A stretch of 64,000 bases of DNA from NCBI RefSeq assembly GCF_019636135.1, contig NZ_JAHBYD010000017.1, positions 1 through 64,000 of the forward strand, read 5' to 3'. The first letter of the stretch is position 1. Every line of letters starts with the position of its first letter. Positions 34,993 through 42,845 of the stretch are shown here, piece after piece. Both the position numbers and the translations under genes were made by a program. The stretch comes from Phenylobacterium sp. (GTDB lineage Bacteria; Pseudomonadota; Alphaproteobacteria; Caulobacterales; Caulobacteraceae). The notes under the pieces are model-generated. The model was given only the letters and a program-made list of their open reading frames with translations. It did not search any database and was not told the origin of the DNA.

Positions 34993-35562
34993 TCAGGTTC
35001 GCGTGAGCGTCCTGAAGGTCACAGAGTAGCGAAGGTCGGCGAGCGGCGGGATGCTGTGCTCCCAGTCGTGCCGGGATGGACCATCGAGCAGGTATGCGGA
35101 GCCGGGCGCCAGATCGAGGTGACGCCGCTCCCAAGCGGCGCCCGCCTTGCGGCGGAAGCGCATCCGGCAGGGTGCGCCGAACGATACGCCGATCACCTTA
35201 TCGTACTGGGGTCGGTCGCGATGCCAGCCGATGCCGGCGCCGGGCGCGTATTCGGTGACGAGGGTCTGGCCGATCGACGTCGGGTCGATGGCGGCGAAGC
35301 GAGCCGCCCGGTCACGCAGATCGTGCAGGAAGAGAGGGAGCGGAGCGGCTTGGTCGAGACGGCCCCGGGTGAAGTCGTAGCGCCAGCCGAACGAGACCAC
35401 CCGGCGGGCGCCCAGCCAGCCGTGGAACTCGAACGGCGCGAACGGCAGATCGGCGATGACCGCCATCAGTGGGGCCTGTTCGTCAGGCGTCACAAGCGCG
35501 GGCTCGTACCGGAGACCTTCCGGCTCGAGCGGCGATCCGAACAGATCGGTCTGCAGCGTCAT
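34993..35562 (-). CDS. alkB: AlkB-family 2-oxoglutarate/Fe(II) dioxygenase
   Basis: 189 residues from the ATG at 35562. It directly reverses alkylation damage such as 1-methyladenine and 3-methylcytosine. The double-stranded beta-helix core shows [11 protein letters not shown] (Fe ligands His and Asp in HxD), [23 protein letters not shown] (second His ligand) and RYSVTFRTL (2-oxoglutarate-binding arginines). It lies 31 bases after imuB and 56 bases before dnaE2, thus inside the imuA-imuB-dnaE2 cassette. An alkB insertion in this cassette links direct reversal to SOS translesion synthesis. Confidence 0.92.
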   Translation of the reverse strand: MTLQTDLFGSPLEPEGLRYEPALVTPDEQAPLMAVIADLPFAPFEFHGWLGARRVVSFGWRYDFTRGRLDQAAPLPLFLHDLRDRAARFAAIDPTSIGQTLVTEYAPGAGIGWHRDRPQYDKVIGVSFGAPCRMRFRRKAGAAWERRHLDLAPGSAYLLDGPSRHDWEHSIPPLADLRYSVTFRTLTRT

Positions 35563-35593
35563 GAGGGCGCAACGTGCGGGAAGGGCGCGGGTC

Positions 35594-37114
35594 TCATCCG
35601 AACAGGCCGTGGATGAACCAGGCCTGTGAGCCGGTCGTCGCGTCCTCGCCGTCGCCGGCGCGGAACAGCCAGAAGCGCTCGCCGGCGTCGTCCTCGACCT
35701 GGAAGTAGTCGCGGACGGCGTGCAGTTCGGCGTCGCGGCGGCGCCATTCGCCGAAGATCCGCTCCGGCCCGTCCGCGCGGACGACGCGTCGACGGATTCC
35801 GCGCCAGGTGAAGTGGGTCGGCGGATTGTCCGGCAGCAGGGCCAGGGTCTCGACGGGCTCGGGGCGGCGCAGAAGCCGGGTCGGCCGGGGCCAGTCCGGC
35901 GTCCAATCCCGGGCGGACGGCGCGGCGAGGGGCGGGACCTTGCGCATCGAGCGTTCGGGAACGTCGCTCTCCACGGGCTGCAGCCGGTAGAGACGCCGGG
36001 CGCCGATCCGGTTGGCGAGCACGTCAATCAGGTCGAACACGTCCGGCGTCGCCGTCTCCGCCAGGGCGGCCGCGCCGGGACGCCAGTCCAGCCGTTCGGC
36101 GCTCGTGGCGACGAGGATCATCCGGTCGATCCCGAACCCCGGATCGATCGTCTCGATCTTGTCGGTCAACAGGCGGGTGATCCGCGACAGATCGCGGACC
36201 GGCCGGGCTAGGCCCACGCGGACCGCCTCAAGCCGGTTGTCGACCCGATAGCAGAGCCAGTCGAGGCGACGGACGCCGAGTCCTGCGGCCTCAAGCGCGC
36301 GGCACAGATCGGCGGCCAAGGCCCCGGCGTAGCGCGCAAGCGTCTCCGGCGCGCCGATCGGTTCGGCGAAGACGCGCTCGACCCGCGGCGCTTCCGGCGC
36401 CTCGACGGGGATCAGGGGCTCCGCCGTCCGCGCATAGGCCTGATCGAGGCGGCGACCGAGATCGGGGCCGAACCGGAGCGCCAGCGGGGCGCGCGGCCGG
36501 TGGACCACGTCCGCGATCCGCTCGAACCCCATGCGCCTCAGGCCGGCGACCAGATCGTGCGGCAAGCGGAGGGCCTCGAGAGGCAGGGGGCCGATGGCCG
36601 CGTCGATCCCGCCGTCGTCCACGATCCGCAGGTCGCGGCGGAAGCGCGCGAGGGCATGGGCGGCGCCGTAGGCCGGGGCGATGGCGACTTCGGCCTGAAC
36701 CCCGGCCTCGGCGAGGCGATCGACCATGTCCGCCAGCATCGCCGTCTCGCCGCCCTTCAGATGGGCGGCGCCGGTGGCGTCGATGGCGAGACCATCGGGG
36801 GGATCGGCCTGACAGACGGGCGCATACCGTCTGAGCGCCCACACGGCGAGCCGCTCGAGGGCGTCCGCGTCCCCCTGCGGGTCCGCGTCCCGCACGTCGA
36901 GACCGGGGATCAGGGCCTGCGCCTGGGTCGCGGCCTGACCCGGGCGGGCGCCCGCCTGCAGGGCGGCGGCGTTGGCGGCGGTCACGACCCGGCGCCGCCC
37001 GACGCGGCCCACGAGGACCAGCGGCTGGTCAGGCGGCGGCGCGTCGTTCCCGAGCTGACGACGCAGTCGATCGACGGACCAGTTCGGCAGGTAGAGCGAG
37101 ACGACCCGTCTCAT
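35594..37114 (-). CDS. imuB: ImuB, Y-family polymerase-like translesion factor
   Basis: 506 residues from the ATG at 37114 (MRRVVSLYLPNWSVDRLRRQLG), an inactive Y-family polymerase homologue that bridges DnaE2, ImuA and the beta clamp. The palm region is recognisable (PDGLAIDATGAAHLKGGE), with GLAIDATG at the place of the catalytic SIDE of active DinB, in line with loss of activity. HhH and little-finger regions follow, and the C-terminus has DYFQVEDDAGERFWLFRAG. It overlaps imuA by 86 bases, or more if an upstream ATG at 37174 is used. The usual imuA-imuB-dnaE2 order is kept. Confidence 0.92.
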   Translation of the reverse strand: MRRVVSLYLPNWSVDRLRRQLGNDAPPPDQPLVLVGRVGRRRVVTAANAAALQAGARPGQAATQAQALIPGLDVRDADPQGDADALERLAVWALRRYAPVCQADPPDGLAIDATGAAHLKGGETAMLADMVDRLAEAGVQAEVAIAPAYGAAHALARFRRDLRIVDDGGIDAAIGPLPLEALRLPHDLVAGLRRMGFERIADVVHRPRAPLALRFGPDLGRRLDQAYARTAEPLIPVEAPEAPRVERVFAEPIGAPETLARYAGALAADLCRALEAAGLGVRRLDWLCYRVDNRLEAVRVGLARPVRDLSRITRLLTDKIETIDPGFGIDRMILVATSAERLDWRPGAAALAETATPDVFDLIDVLANRIGARRLYRLQPVESDVPERSMRKVPPLAAPSARDWTPDWPRPTRLLRRPEPVETLALLPDNPPTHFTWRGIRRRVVRADGPERIFGEWRRRDAELHAVRDYFQVEDDAGERFWLFRAGDGEDATTGSQAWFIHGLFG

Positions 37115-37787
37115 CACAGGCTTCCAGGGTGAATTCCGCGGCCTCCGCGCCGCGACAACGGAGAAGTTCAACAAACCACCGCGCCCGGCCGACGCCGGGC
37201 ACGGGTAGGGGAGAGGAGGGCGAAGGGCTGACCCGCCAGCGGGTGACGGCGGCGGTCGGTTGGCCGAACTCGGCGGCGTCGGCGGCGCGGCACCACCGCC
37301 GGATCGCGAGGGCGAGCGCGCCCGAGGTCTCCGCCGCCAGCTGCAGCCGTCGCGAGGCGGTCATGCTGAGCCGCGCCGTCTCGGCAACGACCGTGCCGAG
37401 CCCGCCGTGCCGCAGGCCCTCCTCGAAACAGGCCATGAGGCTGGGCTCGTCGCCCGCCTCGACATAGATCACCCGGTCTGGCCCGAGCCCCGCCTGGCTG
37501 AGCGCCGGCGCGAACAGGTCCGGGCGGGTCACGCACCAGAGCACCTGACCGGGTCGGCGCGCGGCGATCCCGGCGGCGAAGAGCGCCGCCGCGGCGCCGT
37601 CAACCGCGCCGTCTCCGCCGCCCGCGACCTCGTGCAGGGCGCCAAGCGCCAGACCGCCGCCGGGGAGAACCGCGTCGAGCGGCGCTACGCCGAAAGGCAA
37701 AGTCTCGCCGGCCGGCCGCCCGTCTTGTTCGAGCGCGCGAATGCGCGCCCTGAGGGTTTCGAGCTCGGCGGAAGGCCGGGCATGCAT
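37029..37787 (-). CDS. imuA: ImuA, RecA-like translesion accessory protein
   Basis: 252 residues. A RecA/SulA-like fold: FGVAPLDAVLPGGGLALGALHEVAGGG resembles the RecA N-terminal part but lacks a Walker A GKT. VLWCVTRPDLFAPALSQAGL and RVIYVEAGDEPSLMACFEEGLRHGGLGTVV continue the core. ImuA is the first gene of the SOS mutasome operon. GGGAGG precedes the ATG at 37787 by 5 bases. A perfect LexA box lies 31 bases upstream of the start. Confidence 0.92.
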   Translation of the reverse strand: MHARPSAELETLRARIRALEQDGRPAGETLPFGVAPLDAVLPGGGLALGALHEVAGGGDGAVDGAAAALFAAGIAARRPGQVLWCVTRPDLFAPALSQAGLGPDRVIYVEAGDEPSLMACFEEGLRHGGLGTVVAETARLSMTASRRLQLAAETSGALALAIRRWCRAADAAEFGQPTAAVTRWRVSPSPSSPLPVPGVGRARWFVELLRCRGAEAAEFTLEACDETGRLALPAELVRRSTASSARERRAAA

Positions 37788-37817
37788 ATCGGCCTCCCGT
37801 GGTTCTACGTCATAAAT

Positions 37818-37832
37818 GTTCCCGAAACGTTC
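37818..37832. promoter_or_regulatory. LexA-type SOS box of imuA
   Basis: GTTC (37818-37821), CCGAAAC, GTTC (37829-37832): a perfect alphaproteobacterial SOS box 31 bases before the imuA start. A further GTTC follows at 37835-37838 and another precedes at 37802-37805. Confidence 0.88.
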
Positions 37833-37938
37833 TGGTTCTCATTTCGTGGCGGAGTCAACGGGGCAGGCGCCTTATCCCCGGACGAATCGCGGTGAATCCT
37901 TTCGGCTGGTTTCGCGTTTGGACGTCCAAGGAGATCCG

Positions 37939-38175
37939 ATGACCGATCCTGAGCAGCACCGCTATTTCGCCTGGGCCGACGGCGTCGGCCGGGGCCATGG
38001 CCATGTCGTGGAAGCGACCAGCTACGAAGCGGCTGCGGTCGGCTACACCGAGCTCTATGCGCCGCCGGTCGATGGCGACGGCGAAATCCGCATCTTCGTG
38101 ACGGGTATCGACGACGGCCAGGAGCATTGCTTCACAGTCGATCTAAGCGTCGGCGAAGCCGAGCCCTGCGACTGA
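37939..38175 (+). CDS. Small acidic protein, possibly DUF5961
   Basis: 78 residues; AAGGAGA precedes the ATG at 37939. The sequence HRYFAWADGVGRGHGHVVEATSYEAAAVGYTELYAPP then EIRIFVTGIDDGQEHCFTVDL reads as a compact alpha/beta domain with Asp/Glu excess. It resembles small proteins I recall as DUF5961, found in Brevundimonas and sphingomonads near ku and imu genes; that recall is not certain. It lies between the imuA promoter and ku. Function unknown. Confidence 0.65.
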   Translation: MTDPEQHRYFAWADGVGRGHGHVVEATSYEAAAVGYTELYAPPVDGDGEIRIFVTGIDDGQEHCFTVDLSVGEAEPCD

Positions 38176-38258
38176 CCCGAGATGCCGGAGCGAATCACCC
38201 CGCTCGGTGTTGAGTCGAGTCTTGGCGGGCCGGACGGGCCCGTGCGGAGACTTCGACG

Positions 38259-39122
38259 ATGGCCTACAGGCCCACATGGCAGGGACACCTGCGTCTGTCC
38301 CTGGTGATCTGCCCGGTGGCGCTCTACACCGCCACCAGTTCGGGCGGCGACGTCCATTTCAACCTGATCAACCCGGCGACCAACAACCGGATCAAGATGG
38401 TCACCACGGACCCGGAGACGGGGCCCGTCGAACGGTCCTCGCTGGTGAAGGGCTACGCCGTGGCCAAGGACGAATACATCTTGCTGACCGACGAGGAGAT
38501 TAAATCGGTCAAGCTCGAGAGCACCAAGACGATCGACATCGAGCGCTTCGTCCCGGAGGACGAGATCGACCGGGTCTATTGGGACAATCCCTACTACCTC
38601 GCGCCGGCCGGCGGGATCGCCGAGGAGGCGTTCGGCGTCATCCGCGAAGCCATGCGATCCGAGGGCAAGATCGCCCTGGGTCGCGTCGTGCTTTCCACGC
38701 GGGAGCGCCTTCTGGCGCTCGAACCGCGCGGCAAGGGCATTCTGGCTTATTCGTTGCGCACCCGCGACGAGGTGCGTGACACGCGCGACGTCTTCGGCGC
38801 GATCTCGGACAAGGCGCCCGATCCGGCGATGATCGACATCGCGCGGCGGATCATCGAGCAGCAGGCGGGCCCGTTCGACCCCGACCAGTTCGTGGATCGC
38901 TACGAGGAAGCGCTGAAGGCTCTGATCGCCTCCAAGCAAAGGGGGCAGGCGCCGGTCCGCTCCGCCGAGCCCGACGACACGGAGGTGGGCGACCTGATGG
39001 CGGCGCTGCGCACCAGCCTAAAGGGGCCCGCGCCGCGCTCGGGCGGTCGGGCGCGAGCCCCGGGCCGCGCCGCATCGACGACGAAGCCCGCGCGCACGCA
39101 GGCCCGTCGCCGGGCGGGCTAG
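38259..39122 (+). CDS. ku: Non-homologous end-joining protein Ku
   Basis: 287 residues. The bacterial Ku core beta-barrel is covered by RPTWQGHLRLSLVICPVALYTATS (residues 4-27), the LVKGYAVAKDEYILLTDEEI strand-helix region (about 68-87) and IDIERFVPEDEIDRVYWDNPYYLAP (about 97-121). The C-terminal tail (about 235-287) is basic and Ala/Pro/Arg-rich, the usual DNA- or LigD-contacting extension. Ku homodimers bind double-strand ends and recruit LigD; no LigD is encoded in this window. It converges with and overlaps the next small minus-strand gene. Confidence 0.94.
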   Translation: MAYRPTWQGHLRLSLVICPVALYTATSSGGDVHFNLINPATNNRIKMVTTDPETGPVERSSLVKGYAVAKDEYILLTDEEIKSVKLESTKTIDIERFVPEDEIDRVYWDNPYYLAPAGGIAEEAFGVIREAMRSEGKIALGRVVLSTRERLLALEPRGKGILAYSLRTRDEVRDTRDVFGAISDKAPDPAMIDIARRIIEQQAGPFDPDQFVDRYEEALKALIASKQRGQAPVRSAEPDDTEVGDLMAALRTSLKGPAPRSGGRARAPGRAASTTKPARTQARRRAG

Positions 39123-39298
39123 TGACGGCGGTCGCCCTTGTCGCCCTGACCGGGCCGCGACACCGTCTTGGCCTGGCGCTTCTGATCTTGAGCCGACGCC
39201 TTGCCGACATCGACCTGCTCGTCGAAGCGGCCCTCGTCGTCGCGGCGGACGTATCGCTTGTCGCCCGGCGTCGGTTCGATCAGTTCACGTTTGGACAT
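39119..39298 (-). CDS. Small charged protein next to ku
   Basis: 59 residues beginning MSKRELIEPTPGDKRYVRRD and continuing DEGRFDEQVDVGKASAQDQ, then KRQAKTVSRPGQGDKGDRRH. Highly charged with no hydrophobic core, probably disordered. AGGGAG lies about 6 bases before the ATG at 39298. It overlaps the ku stop by 4 bases, tail to tail. I recall similar short proteins near ku or repair genes in alphaproteobacteria. Function unknown. Confidence 0.65.
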   Translation of the reverse strand: MSKRELIEPTPGDKRYVRRDDEGRFDEQVDVGKASAQDQKRQAKTVSRPGQGDKGDRRH

Positions 39299-39347
39299 GG
39301 TCGTCTCCCTTCGATGGAGAAGAATCCGCGCTGGCGAGTCGGGTTCC

Positions 39348-39668
39348 GTGAGTCACCCCGTCACGCCGGACGGCCGCTACCTCGTCGTCCGGGGCCGTCT
39401 CTGGCGATGTTCGGACCCGTCGTTGTCGCCGACCGACCGGCAGAGGTGGGTCGACGCCTTGATGAACGCGCGTCGCGCGGTGCGCAGCGCTCTGCGGAAG
39501 TATGATGATCAGGCGCTTCGCGACGCCCGAAGCGCGGTGCGGACGGCCAAGGAAGCGTTGGGAGAGCGGGGTCCGCCCTGGTGGACGGACGGCGCAGTGG
39601 ACGTGAACCGCAGAATGGCGGTCAATACCGTCTACGCCGATTGGTACAAGCGACTCGGGGAAACGTGA
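39348..39668 (+). CDS. Unknown protein, conserved in alphaproteobacterial repair loci
   Basis: 106 residues from the GTG at 39348 (VSHPVTPDGRYLVVRGRLWRCSDP). The rest is mostly helical: RQRWVDALMNARRAVRSALRKYDDQALRDARSAVRTAKEAL, ending PPWWTDGAVDVNRRMAVNTVYADWY. The layout (short beta start SHPVTPDGRYLVVRGRLWR, long helical hairpin, Trp-rich end) is one I recall in hypothetical proteins of Brevundimonas and sphingomonads, unnamed. It precedes the SRAP gene by 6 bases, suggesting cotranscription and a possible link to DNA damage response. Confidence 0.7.
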   Translation: MSHPVTPDGRYLVVRGRLWRCSDPSLSPTDRQRWVDALMNARRAVRSALRKYDDQALRDARSAVRTAKEALGERGPPWWTDGAVDVNRRMAVNTVYADWYKRLGET

Positions 39669-39674
39669 CGCGCC

Positions 39675-40253
39675 ATGTGCAACGAGTTCCAGCTCGTCCT
39701 GCCGTTTGACGACGTGATCGAGACCTTCAACCGCACCGGGGATCCGCTGACCTTTCCGGGCGGCATGCCGAACTTCGGACCGGCGGCGTCGATCCGGATC
39801 GGCGATCGGGTGCCGATCATCACCCTGGGCGGCGGCGGCCCGCAACTCGTCACCACGCCCTGGGCGTGGCGATCGCCGCAGGGACCGCCCGTGTTCAACT
39901 TCCGCTCGGATGGCCGCTCCTTCGCCAACTCGATGCGCTGCCTGATCCCGGCGGACGGTTTCTTCGAGTTCACCGACCCCGAACCGGGCCAGAAGCGAAA
40001 GACGAAATGGCGCTTCACCCTCGCGGGCGAGCGGCTTTTCTGGGTCGCGGGCCTGGTGAAGGACGGCGCCTTCGCCATGCTGACCACCGAGCCGGGACCG
40101 GATATCGCGCCCTATCACAACCGGCAGATCGTCGTGCTGCGTCCCGAGGAAGGCGCGGCCTGGCTCCACCTCCAGAAGCCCGAAGGCGAGCTGCTGCGGG
40201 CGCTTCCAGCCGGATCGCTTGATGTCGAAAAGGTCTTCCCGGCGGCGGCCTGA
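39675..40253 (+). CDS. SRAP domain protein (HMCES/YedK family)
   Basis: 192 residues. SRAP proteins shield abasic sites in single-stranded DNA by forming a thiazolidine link through Cys2. Visible catalytic residues are Cys2 (MCNEF), Asn in PVFNFRSDGRSF (about residue 75), Glu in DGFFEF (about 98) and His in PYHNRQ (about 156). Full length for the compact bacterial type. It starts 6 bases after the preceding small gene. Presence on a conjugative element fits protection of incoming single-stranded DNA and repair in the recipient. Confidence 0.92.
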   Translation: MCNEFQLVLPFDDVIETFNRTGDPLTFPGGMPNFGPAASIRIGDRVPIITLGGGGPQLVTTPWAWRSPQGPPVFNFRSDGRSFANSMRCLIPADGFFEFTDPEPGQKRKTKWRFTLAGERLFWVAGLVKDGAFAMLTTEPGPDIAPYHNRQIVVLRPEEGAAWLHLQKPEGELLRALPAGSLDVEKVFPAAA

Positions 40254-40578
40254 TCCAGAGGGAGGGGAGGTTGAGCGGCCGGGGGATGGTCGCGCTCTGC
40301 CGGGGACTGCCGGGGCGGGCCGTGTCTGCTCCAGCACGCGCCAGCCGGCGCGGCCTCTCGAGGGGCGGATCTGACCGAAGTCGGTCCGGCTCGGCGCAAC
40401 CGCGCGTTCGACTTTCTTCCCCGGCCTGACGACCTCCTCGCGGAACAAGAAACTCGCCCTTGCGGTCCTCCGCTGCGCTGCGGGGCTCCTGCGGTCGCCT
40501 GCGCGCCGTCCCGCCATCGGCCTCCCGATCGCCATCGAGGCCGCGGCAGGCGTGGCCCGACAGCAAGGAGAGACTGAC
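40254..40578. other. Non-coding stretch before DUF736 with dyad symmetry
   Basis: 325 bases without a convincing gene. It holds a perfect palindrome GACCGA-AG-TCGGTC (40373-40386) and a GC-rich stretch with repeated CTGCG/CTGCGG units around 40460-40500. The DUF736 ribosome site AAGGAGA is at 40565-40571. It may hold promoters active on entry into the recipient, since it lies in the predicted leading region; nothing more specific is visible. Confidence 0.5.
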
Positions 40579-40872
40579 ATGGCCACCATCGGCACCTTCA
40601 CCGCCCAGGGCGACGGCTACACCGGCTCGATCAAGACCCTGACCCTCAATGTTCGCCAGGCCGTGCTGCGGCCGAATGAGAAGAGCGACGACAAGGCCCC
40701 GGACTACCGGATCTTCGCCGGCGCCACCGAGTTCGGGGCGGCCTGGAAGAAGACGAGCCAGCAGAACCGCGAATACCTCTCGGTCAAGCTCGACGATCCC
40801 AGCTTCCCTGCCCCGATCTACGCCTCCCTGGTCGAGGTCGACGGCGGGCACAGCCTGATCTGGTCCCGCTGA
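40579..40872 (+). CDS. DUF736 family protein
   Basis: 97 residues beginning [23 protein letters not shown], then [21 protein letters not shown] and [21 protein letters not shown], the standard DUF736 pattern. AAGGAGA lies 8 bases upstream. These small beta-rich proteins are found on nearly all alphaproteobacterial conjugative elements, usually next to antirestriction ArdC genes as here. Biochemical role unknown. It is followed by a long GC-rich hairpin. Confidence 0.9.
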   Translation: MATIGTFTAQGDGYTGSIKTLTLNVRQAVLRPNEKSDDKAPDYRIFAGATEFGAAWKKTSQQNREYLSVKLDDPSFPAPIYASLVEVDGGHSLIWSR

Positions 40873-40881
40873 CCTGAAGCC

Positions 40882-40908
40882 GCGGCGGCGCGGGCGACGC
40901 GCCGCCGC
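40882..40908 (+). terminator. GC-rich hairpin after DUF736
   Basis: A perfect 11-bp stem GCGGCGGCGCG (40882-40892)/CGCGCCGCCGC (40898-40908) with loop GGCGA, followed by TTCCTTCCC. Lacks a clean T run, so it may be an attenuator or mRNA-stabilising structure rather than a full terminator. Confidence 0.55.
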
Positions 40909-40943
40909 TTCCTTCCCTTCCATCCGTTTCCAAGGAGGCCGCC

Positions 40944-41828
40944 ATGTCGCGCCCCGCCGATCCCGCACGTCCGGATGTCTACACCCGGATCACCCAGACG
41001 ATCATCACCCACCTCGAGGCCGGCGTCCGGCCCTGGACCCAGCCCTGGCGCGCCGGCGGCCCCGTCAGTCGACCGCTTCGCCATGACGGCACGCCCTACA
41101 CCGGCATCAACGTCGTCCTACTCTGGTCTGAAGCAGTCGACCGGGGCTACACCGCCTCCACATGGATGACCTTTCGCCAGGCGCTCGCGCTCGGCGGCTG
41201 CGTCCGGAAGGGCGAGCGCGGGTCCATCGTGGTCTACGCCAACCAGCTGTTGCGCGCCGACACCGACGAGGCCGGAGAGGACATCGAACGGCGAATCCCT
41301 TTTCTCAAGGCCTATACGGTCTTCAACGCCGAGCAGATCGACGGTCTTGGGAAAGACCACGCCCCGGCGGTACCGGCGGCGTTGAATCCGGATGACCGCA
41401 TCCGGCGGGTCGACGCCTTCTTCAGCCGGTGCGGGGCCGACATTCGTCACGGCGGAGGCTGCGCCTACTACGCGCCCGGTCCCGACTACGTGCAGATGCC
41501 GCCGTTCGAGAGCTTCGTGGACGCCGACGGCTACTACGCCACCCTCGCGCACGAGTTGACCCATTGGACCCGCCACTCGAGCCGGCTCGATAGGGACCTC
41601 GGTCGGCAGCGTCACGGCGATGCGGGCTACGCTAGGGAGGAATTGGTCGCCGAACTCGGCGCCGCCTTACTTTGCGCCGATCTCGGCCTCGCGCTCGAAC
41701 CCCGCGAGGACCACGCCGCCTATATCGCGTCATGGCTGAAGGTACTCCGGGACGACAGGCGGTTCATCGTCTCGGCGGCGGCTCACGCGCAACGGGCGGT
41801 GACCTGGCTCCACGAGCAGTCAGGCTGA
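40944..41828 (+). CDS. ardC: ArdC-like antirestriction protein (ssDNA-binding domain plus zincin)
   Basis: 294 residues; AAGGAGG precedes the ATG. The N-terminal ArdC domain (about 1-130) shows VYTRITQTIITHLEAGVRPWTQPWR and YTGINVVLLW. The C-terminal metallopeptidase-like domain (about 150-290) has the zinc site YYATLAHELTHWTRHSSRLDR (HELTH) and YAREELVAELGAALLC with the third ligand Glu. ArdC binds single-stranded DNA and protects entering plasmid DNA from restriction. It lies about 1.0-1.9 kb from the predicted nick on the side that would enter the recipient first. Confidence 0.92.
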   Translation: MSRPADPARPDVYTRITQTIITHLEAGVRPWTQPWRAGGPVSRPLRHDGTPYTGINVVLLWSEAVDRGYTASTWMTFRQALALGGCVRKGERGSIVVYANQLLRADTDEAGEDIERRIPFLKAYTVFNAEQIDGLGKDHAPAVPAALNPDDRIRRVDAFFSRCGADIRHGGGCAYYAPGPDYVQMPPFESFVDADGYYATLAHELTHWTRHSSRLDRDLGRQRHGDAGYAREELVAELGAALLCADLGLALEPREDHAAYIASWLKVLRDDRRFIVSAAAHAQRAVTWLHEQSG

Positions 41829-41876
41829 GGCCGCCGGACTCGACAGAACGGCGTGGCGGTTCCAAATCGCCAGGCC

Positions 41877-42671
41877 ATGACCACCACGCCTGCCCGACGC
41901 AAGCTCGCCCTAGATGAACTGAAGGCCGCCCTGCAGGCCCGCTCGCATGCCTCCGTCGTTCATTACGCCTGCGAGGGTTTCGACCGGCCCGACGGGCGGA
42001 TCGCCGCGATCGCCGTGCGCAACCTCGGCAACGGCGCCAGCACCTTGTTCGACGTGACGTCCCGGCTGCCGTCGGGGATGACGCCCAAGTCCGCGCCGCC
42101 CGCGGTGCTGGACCGTGCCGAACTGGCGATGTTGGAGGCTTTCGATCTTTTCCTGCAGGGCCATCCGCACCACCATTGGCTCCACTGGAACATGCGCGAC
42201 GCGACCTTCGGCTTCGACGCCCTGCACCGCCGTCAGCGTGCGCTCGGCGGGACGCCCGGACCGCTTCCGCCTCCGTCGTTTCGCATCGACCTCGCCTCCC
42301 GGATGTTCGACCTCTACGGGGATCGCTACGCCGCGCCGCCCAGTCGTCTCGAGACGCTGGCGGCCCGCAACGGCTTGAGCATGGCCAACCTGATCAAGGG
42401 CGCCGAGCAGGGCGAGCGGGTGACGCGTGGCGACTACCGGCCGGTAGAGCGGTCGCTCCTGAACCGCGTCGATCTGCTCTATTCGATCGCGATCAAGGCG
42501 ACGGAGGGCACGCTCAAAACGGACGCGCGCTGGTACGACGGCATCGGCGGGCTCGGACAGCTGATGCATTGGCTGAAAGAGCATCCGGTCTATCTGGCGG
42601 TCACGATCGGCGGCGGCGTTCTCGCGGTCGTCGCCACGCTGCTGAAGATCTGGGACCTCTGGCCTTGGTGA
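41877..42671 (+). CDS. Unknown membrane-anchored protein with DEDD-exonuclease-like pattern
   Basis: 264 residues from the ATG at 41877. The N-terminal part has SVVHYACEGF and a following beta strand pair (IAAIAVRNLGNGASTLFDV), then HWLHWNMRDATFGFDALHRR, LETLAARNGL and LLNRVDLLYSIAIKA. The order acidic strand, WNMRD helix and xxxD helix recalls RNase H-like DEDD exonucleases. One transmembrane helix near the C-terminus (YLAVTIGGGVLAVVATLLKIW, about 240-260) would anchor it. No name known to me. It lies between ardC and oriT, so it enters early in transfer. The nuclease idea is tentative. Confidence 0.55.
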   Translation: MTTTPARRKLALDELKAALQARSHASVVHYACEGFDRPDGRIAAIAVRNLGNGASTLFDVTSRLPSGMTPKSAPPAVLDRAELAMLEAFDLFLQGHPHHHWLHWNMRDATFGFDALHRRQRALGGTPGPLPPPSFRIDLASRMFDLYGDRYAAPPSRLETLAARNGLSMANLIKGAEQGERVTRGDYRPVERSLLNRVDLLYSIAIKATEGTLKTDARWYDGIGGLGQLMHWLKEHPVYLAVTIGGGVLAVVATLLKIWDLWPW

Positions 42672-42724
42672 TCTGAGGCTCTCCGAAACCGCCCGGCTGG
42701 GGCGCCCTTCAGGGCGGCGGGCGA

Positions 42725-42835
42725 GCGACCGGCGTCGGTCGCCGAGGGGAGGGCGGGCAGCACCGGAGGCCTACGGGGCGAGGGCGGTGACGGTCTAGGG
42801 CAGGATAGGCTTTGCGCCGGCAATGTCTGACAGAC
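42725..42835. other. oriT: Predicted origin of transfer (oriT) with RP4-like nic core
   Basis: On the minus strand (42798-42809) the sequence is CCTATCCTGCCC, identical to the nic region of RP4 and matching the YATCCTG|Y consensus shared by IncP and Ti plasmids; the cut would fall between the bases pairing with 42801 and 42800. Dyads flank it: GCGACCG/CGGTCGC (42725-42731 and 42736-42742) and GTCTG-A-CAGAC (42825-42835). It is directly upstream of mobC and a VirD2/TraI-type relaxase. Confidence 0.82.
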
Positions 42836-42845
42836 CCGCTCTCCC

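Noticed and set aside
38259..39122. A complete bacterial NHEJ system.
   Set aside because: Ku is clear but no LigD or other ATP-dependent ligase is encoded in the window.
40015..40968. A 317-codon minus-strand frame across SRAP, the non-coding gap and DUF736.
   Set aside because: It is opposite two recognisable plus-strand genes and has shadow composition; the gap itself shows no credible start signal on either strand.
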